Shown in pieces: positions 60,662 through 64,000 of a stretch of DNA of 64,000 nt (position 1 is its first letter; each line of letters opens with the position of its first letter). The notes beneath the pieces are model-generated. The model worked only from the letters and a program-made list of their open reading frames with translations. It did not search any database and was not told the origin of the DNA. Source of the DNA: an uncultured bacterium (lineage in GTDB: Bacteria > Planctomycetota > JAJSAM01 > JAJVHW01); the NCBI GenBank assembly GCA_937996235.1, contig CALKVK010000009.1, forward strand, positions 512,455 through 576,454, read 5' to 3'. The translations under genes were made by a program, and so were the position numbers.

Positions 60662-61719
60662 TTCGACGCCGTCGCGCGGAGCGCATCCGCCAGCGCGTGC
60701 ACGTTGGCCGTGAGCGCCGCGACATAGCTCGCCGTGCCCTCGAACGCGTCGGGCATGTGCGCGATGCGCACCGCGCGCCCCTCCACCTCGCGCGCCACCG
60801 CCTCCGCCGTGCGCGCCGGCTGGTAGACGCTGTAGAGCACCACGCGCGCGTCCTCGCTGCGCATGCGCTCCTCGAGCCGCGCGAGGTGCTTCGGCGTGGG
60901 CGGGATCCCGGGCTTCGGCTCGAGCGCACCGATGCCGTCGAGGTGGAGGCGCTCGAGGAGATAGATCGTGTTCGTGTGGTAGCTGACGACCTTGCGCCCG
61001 GCGAACGGCGCGATCTCCTTCGCCAGCCCGCCGAGCTGCGCCTCGAGTCCGCGCTGCCTCAGGAACTCGACGAGCGTGCCCTCGGCGAGCCGCGCCTCGA
61101 GGCGCGAGGCGGGCTGCGACGTGAGCAGGTCCGCGCCGAAGAGCGCCTCGTCGAGCGACCTCCGGAACGCTTCGAGACGCGTGCGGTACGCGTCGGCGTG
61201 CGCCGGGTCCACGCGCGCGAACGCCTCGGCGACGGTCCCCGCGGCCTGTTTCGCACGCACGGGATCGAGCAGGTAGTGCGGGTTCCCGAACGGGTGCACG
61301 TCGCCCTGTGAGCGGTCCACGGCACCGGTCGGCACCTCGAGCTTCACGATCCCCACGGAACAGTCCACGTAGCCGGGCTGCCCCTTCTGGATCTTCGCGT
61401 TGCGTGACTCGCTGAGGAGCAGCGGCTCGTAGCCGGTCTCGAGTTCCATGCCCGTCACGACGAGCACGTCGGCGTCGGCCGCTGCCTTCACGGACGACGG
61501 CCGCGCGTCGAGGAAGTGCGGGTCCTCGGGGCCCTTCATGAGGCACGTGACGGCGACGTCGTCGCCGCCGACGGCACGGCAGAGCTCGCGCACGTCGGTG
61601 GTCGTGGCGAGGACGTTCAGCTTCTCGGACGCGCGCGCGTCGGGCGTCGCTGCGACGGGCGCCGCGAGCGCCGCGGCGAAGAGCGCGGCGAGGTGGATCG
61701 GGAGCGGTGTCCGGGACAT
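60658..61719 (-). CDS. metal-binding periplasmic protein of a ZnuA/TroA-type ABC importer
   Basis: 353-aa cluster A-I binding protein. Signal peptide (LAALFAAALAAPVAATPDARA). Likely metal His/Glu positions occur in KGPEDPHFLDARPS, GDVHPFGNPHYLLDP and VVSYHTNTIYLLERL, in the ZnuA/TroA order; the loop between the first two is short and not especially His-rich. EDPHFLDARPS matches zinc-binding members. ATG at 61719 preceded by GAGGAG. Zn2+ is more likely than Mn2+ but not certain. Confidence 0.92.
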   Translation of the reverse strand: MSRTPLPIHLAALFAAALAAPVAATPDARASEKLNVLATTTDVRELCRAVGGDDVAVTCLMKGPEDPHFLDARPSSVKAAADADVLVVTGMELETGYEPLLLSESRNAKIQKGQPGYVDCSVGIVKLEVPTGAVDRSQGDVHPFGNPHYLLDPVRAKQAAGTVAEAFARVDPAHADAYRTRLEAFRRSLDEALFGADLLTSQPASRLEARLAEGTLVEFLRQRGLEAQLGGLAKEIAPFAGRKVVSYHTNTIYLLERLHLDGIGALEPKPGIPPTPKHLARLEERMRSEDARVVLYSVYQPARTAEAVAREVEGRAVRIAHMPDAFEGTASYVAALTANVHALADALRATASK

Positions 61720-61754
61720 GGGAGACTCCTCGAGGGAGAGCTGCGGGCGGAGGT

Positions 61755-63146
61755 TCAGAACTTGTGGGCGCCGTGGCTGCCGAGGTCGAACTCGAGCTGC
61801 AGCCACACGCTGCCGACGGCGTCGTCGAGCGCGGTGGCGTCGTCGCGCTGGAGTTGCAGGCGCAGCTTCGCGAACTCGCTCGAGTACCACGTGACGGCGA
61901 GCGACCAGCGGCCGCGGTCGTCGCGCCCGAGCACGTCGTCGTCGGTGCCGCGGACGCGGTCGTAGCGCACCCCGGCGGTCCAGTCGCGCGTGAAGCCCCA
62001 CACGACCTGGCCGTAGCCGCCGGCGTCGGAGAGGCGCCCGGCCGGCACGAACGCGCGGCCGTCGCGGAAGGAGTCGTAGCCGACGTCGCGCGCCAGCCAC
62101 TCGGCCTGCGCGGCCACGAACGGGAACCCGCGGTCGTTCGCGAGCGGCTTCCACTTCAGCGTCAGGTCCGCGCCGACGACCGACGAGTTGCGCGCGTCGG
62201 ACGCGCCGGAGGGACCGGATGCGCCGGACACGCCGACGAGCAGAGGCGTCTCGTCGGTCACGTCGAACGACGCGGTCGCGCGCGCCGTCCACGCGAGGTC
62301 CCGGAACGAGCGCACGTCACGCCGGTGCACCGCGCCGAACGGCGGCTCCTCGGACACGAACGCGGCCATCGTCTCGCCGTTCGCGTTCTGCGCGCCGACG
62401 ATCAGCTCGGCGGGGAACGGCGTCGGCAGGAGCCACGAGACGCGCGCGCCCGGTCCGCGCATGCCGTCGGCGCCGAAGACGCGCGTCGTCGCGACCGGCG
62501 CGTTCACGAACTCCCACTGGTGCGGGTGCGTCGGGTTCTGGCGGCCGAACTCGGTGAAGTACTGGCCCGCCTTCACCTGCAGCCCGTACGGCAGCGAGGT
62601 CGTCTGCGCGTACGCCTCCTCGAGCTCGACGACCGTCTCGCCGTCGGCGTCGATCGTCTGCACCATGTTCGCGAAGCCCTTCAGGTACGGGTCGACGGCA
62701 CCGCTGAGAGCGAGCTCCGTGTTCTGCACCGTGAACCCGCGGCGGTGCGGATCGTGGTGGCCGCCTTCGAGCGCCCCCACCACGCCGTTCCCCGCGCTCG
62801 ACGCCCCCACCGTCAGCAGCGAGTTGAACGCGATGTCGAGATACGCCGTGCGCCCGCCTGCACCGGTCGCGCGCACGGCGGCGACGTCGTGCGTCAGCGC
62901 ATCGGTGCGGTCGAGCAGGTCGTCGATCTGCGCCTGGAGTGCGTTCGGATGCGGTTCGGGGCGCTCCGCCAGGCGCTGCTCCAGCTCGCGGATGCGTGCG
63001 TCGTCGCGCGCCTTCTGCTCCTCGAAGCGGCGCGACAGCTCGTCGAACGCGCGCCGCCAGTCGTCGTCGGGGGCCGCACGTGCGGGAACGACGGCGCAGC
63101 ACAGCGCCGCGAGCGCGGCGCCCGAGGTGAATCGAACGGAGGACAT
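61755..63146 (-). CDS. outer-membrane beta-barrel porin in metal operon
   Basis: 463-aa exported protein. Signal peptide (SGAALAALCCAVVPARA), an Arg/Glu coiled coil at about residues 30-75 (ELSRRFEEQKARDDARIREL), then a chain of amphipathic beta strands ending in Phe (LEFDLGSHGAHKF), typical of outer-membrane barrels. A short His-rich loop (GGHHDPHRRG) may handle metal. FTEFGRQNPTHPHQWEFVN is like porins that I recall beside zinc importers. Same strand and 35 bases before the binding-protein gene. Confidence 0.82.
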   Translation of the reverse strand: MSSVRFTSGAALAALCCAVVPARAAPDDDWRRAFDELSRRFEEQKARDDARIRELEQRLAERPEPHPNALQAQIDDLLDRTDALTHDVAAVRATGAGGRTAYLDIAFNSLLTVGASSAGNGVVGALEGGHHDPHRRGFTVQNTELALSGAVDPYLKGFANMVQTIDADGETVVELEEAYAQTTSLPYGLQVKAGQYFTEFGRQNPTHPHQWEFVNAPVATTRVFGADGMRGPGARVSWLLPTPFPAELIVGAQNANGETMAAFVSEEPPFGAVHRRDVRSFRDLAWTARATASFDVTDETPLLVGVSGASGPSGASDARNSSVVGADLTLKWKPLANDRGFPFVAAQAEWLARDVGYDSFRDGRAFVPAGRLSDAGGYGQVVWGFTRDWTAGVRYDRVRGTDDDVLGRDDRGRWSLAVTWYSSEFAKLRLQLQRDDATALDDAVGSVWLQLEFDLGSHGAHKF

Positions 63147-63213
63147 GCTGAGACTCCCGTGGGGCCGGATCGCGCAGGCCACTGCGTGGCCTGCAGGTCT
63201 GCGGACGCAGCGA

Positions 63214-63531
63214 TCAGCCGAGGACGGGAGGCGCGCGCGCGACGTCGGTGCGCCGCTCGGGCGCAGCAGGGCACGCGGCGTCGGCGACGCGCACCATGCG
63301 CTCGAGGAGCGCGGGCGCGAGCGCGGCCGGGGCCGGCGCGCCGACCAGCGGGGCGTGCGCCGCGTGGACGGCGACGCAGGTGCCGCAGTCCCCGGCGCGG
63401 GCAGCGCGATCGTGGCCACCCGCGTGCGCGGCGCCGGCGACCAGCAGCACGACGAGGAGCGCGAGCGCGACGAGGGCGATCCCTCGGCGCACGTCCTCGC
63501 GGCGCAGCATGTCGCGGAGGGCGCGTATCAC
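63214..63531 (-). CDS. small membrane protein with CxxC, head of metal operon
   Basis: 105-aa protein. One N-terminal helix (IALVALALLVVLLVAGAAHA) that may be a signal peptide, then HAGGHDRAARAGDCGTC with a CxxC and several His, which suggests metal binding. C-terminus Pro/Ala-rich. GTG at 63531 has no clear ribosome site; ATG at 63510 (residue 8) is an alternative and would leave the palindrome at 63525..63541 in the leader. Similar CxxC proteins sit near metal transport genes. Function unknown. Confidence 0.55.
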   Translation of the reverse strand: MIRALRDMLRREDVRRGIALVALALLVVLLVAGAAHAGGHDRAARAGDCGTCVAVHAAHAPLVGAPAPAALAPALLERMVRVADAACPAAPERRTDVARAPPVLG

Positions 63532-63541
63532 GATGTCATAC
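63525..63541. promoter_or_regulatory. 17-bp palindrome at the head of the metal operon
   Basis: GTATCAC-GAT-GTCATAC, six of seven pairs match. It overlaps the first possible start codon of the CxxC gene and is AT-richer than its surroundings, as expected for a Zur/Mur/MntR-type operator. No exact match to a consensus that I know. Confidence 0.35.
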
Positions 63542-63774
63542 TAGCGCGCGGCCGCGCGGCGTCCAGCACGATCTCGAGGGAACGCCGCGCTCACGGCGCG
63601 GAGACGTCGGCGATCACGGCCTGGCCCACCTCGAGCCGCGAAGGCCTGCGGCGTGCGCTCGCGGCGGAACGCCGCGAAGAGCGCATCGGCATCGGCGGGG
63701 CGCGGAGGCGTCACACTTCCATTGACCACGCGGCGCGTGCGCGTTGCAACGGATGCGCGTGTCCCGCGCGCGGA

Positions 63775-63850
63775 TGGTGGGGGCAGAGGGTCTCGAACCC
63801 CCGACCCGCTGGTTAAAAGCCAGCTGCTCTACCGACTGAGCTATGCCCCC
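63775..63850 (-). tRNA. tRNA-Lys (anticodon TTT)
   Basis: Minus-strand cloverleaf: acceptor GGGGGCA/TGCCCCC, D-arm GCTCAGTCGGTAGAGC, anticodon stem GCTGG/CCAGC with loop CTTTTAA (anticodon TTT), T-loop TTCGAGA, discriminator A and encoded CCA. 76 nt. Confidence 0.96.
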
Positions 63851-64000
63851 ACCGCGGGAGCGCCGCGGACGCGGAGTCGCGACGCCGCGTGATGCTATCC
63901 CGCATCGTTCACCAGCTCCCGCACCCGGCGCGTCGCCGGAGTCGAGATCTCTGCGTCGGCGCTCCTCGAACGGGGTGTTCAACCCCGACTTCGTCGCGCC
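63851..64000. other. window end, no gene recognised
   Basis: The last 150 bases hold no gene that I can support. Open frames here lack ribosome sites and recognisable sequence. Confidence 0.4.

Noticed and set aside
63541..63729. 62-codon minus-strand frame upstream of the metal operon
   Set aside because: Arg/Ala-rich, no ribosome site, no family likeness; likely non-coding.

Overview
The window is very GC-rich DNA (about 70% or more by eye) carrying a dense, mostly housekeeping bacterial gene set. The best clue to the host is the gene at 15360..16682, which joins TPR-like repeats to two RNA-polymerase alpha C-terminal domains, a form I associate with Planctomycetota. Other pointers are the two secreted Ig-like surface proteins, the small periplasmic protein with a C..C..CC pattern at 4412..4957, and the paired PstB ATPases. 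My call is a chromosome segment of a high-GC planctomycete-like bacterium. I see no prophage, insertion sequence or CRISPR array.

Layout: 2..4957 (+) is an ABC exporter of the MacAB/DevBCA type (adaptor, ATPase, two FtsX-like permeases) plus a lipoprotein. 4963..11750 (-) holds a membrane dipeptidase, a DUF192 lipoprotein, maf, a nuclease-like protein, rpsP, ffh and murA. 11944..14745 and 20048..22258 (-) are two large secreted Ig-like proteins. Between them on the plus strand lie the TPR/alpha-CTD protein, ruvA, asnS and a MoxR ATPase. 22669..28957 (-) is a chain of 4-base overlapping genes: prenyl synthase, NAD kinase, lipoprotein, DUF58, BatA-like, coiled-coil protein, then a response regulator. 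29023..33120 has an LTA-synthase-like phosphotransferase, a lipoprotein and a VWA protein. 33389..33462 is tRNA-Gln(CTG). 33534..36658 (-) is rny-xseA-xseB. 37061..39843 (-) encodes three envelope proteins. 39891..43508 has pabB-pabC diverging from xerC/D-DUF423. 43531..46550 has a DUF4863 lyase, a secreted hydrolase and fumC.

47826..53379 is the most interesting part. A 2-phosphoglycerate-kinase-like gene with two ATP-cones diverges from a phosphate-uptake operon ordered pstS, phoU-fusion, pstC, pstA, pstB1, pstB2. The PhoU protein carries a C-terminal low-molecular-weight phosphatase-like domain whose catalytic loop has lost both its Cys and its Arg. The two PstB proteins have complementary defects: PstB1 keeps the signature motif but has lost the Q-loop Gln and H-loop His, while PstB2 keeps those but has lost the signature. 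A PstB1/PstB2 heterodimer would therefore have one intact and one degenerate ATP site.

53370..56603 is a very large membrane protein of unknown function. 56631..63531 (-) looks like a zinc or manganese uptake operon (small CxxC protein, porin, binding protein, ATPase, permease), followed by an Rrf2 regulator and an SLC13 transporter. There is a candidate 25-bp operator before the Rrf2 gene and a 17-bp palindrome at the head of the metal operon. tRNA-Lys(TTT) lies at 63775..63850. Many genes start with GTG or TTG, and sixteen junctions are 4-base ATGA/GTGA overlaps or can be read that way, so translational coupling seems to be the rule here.
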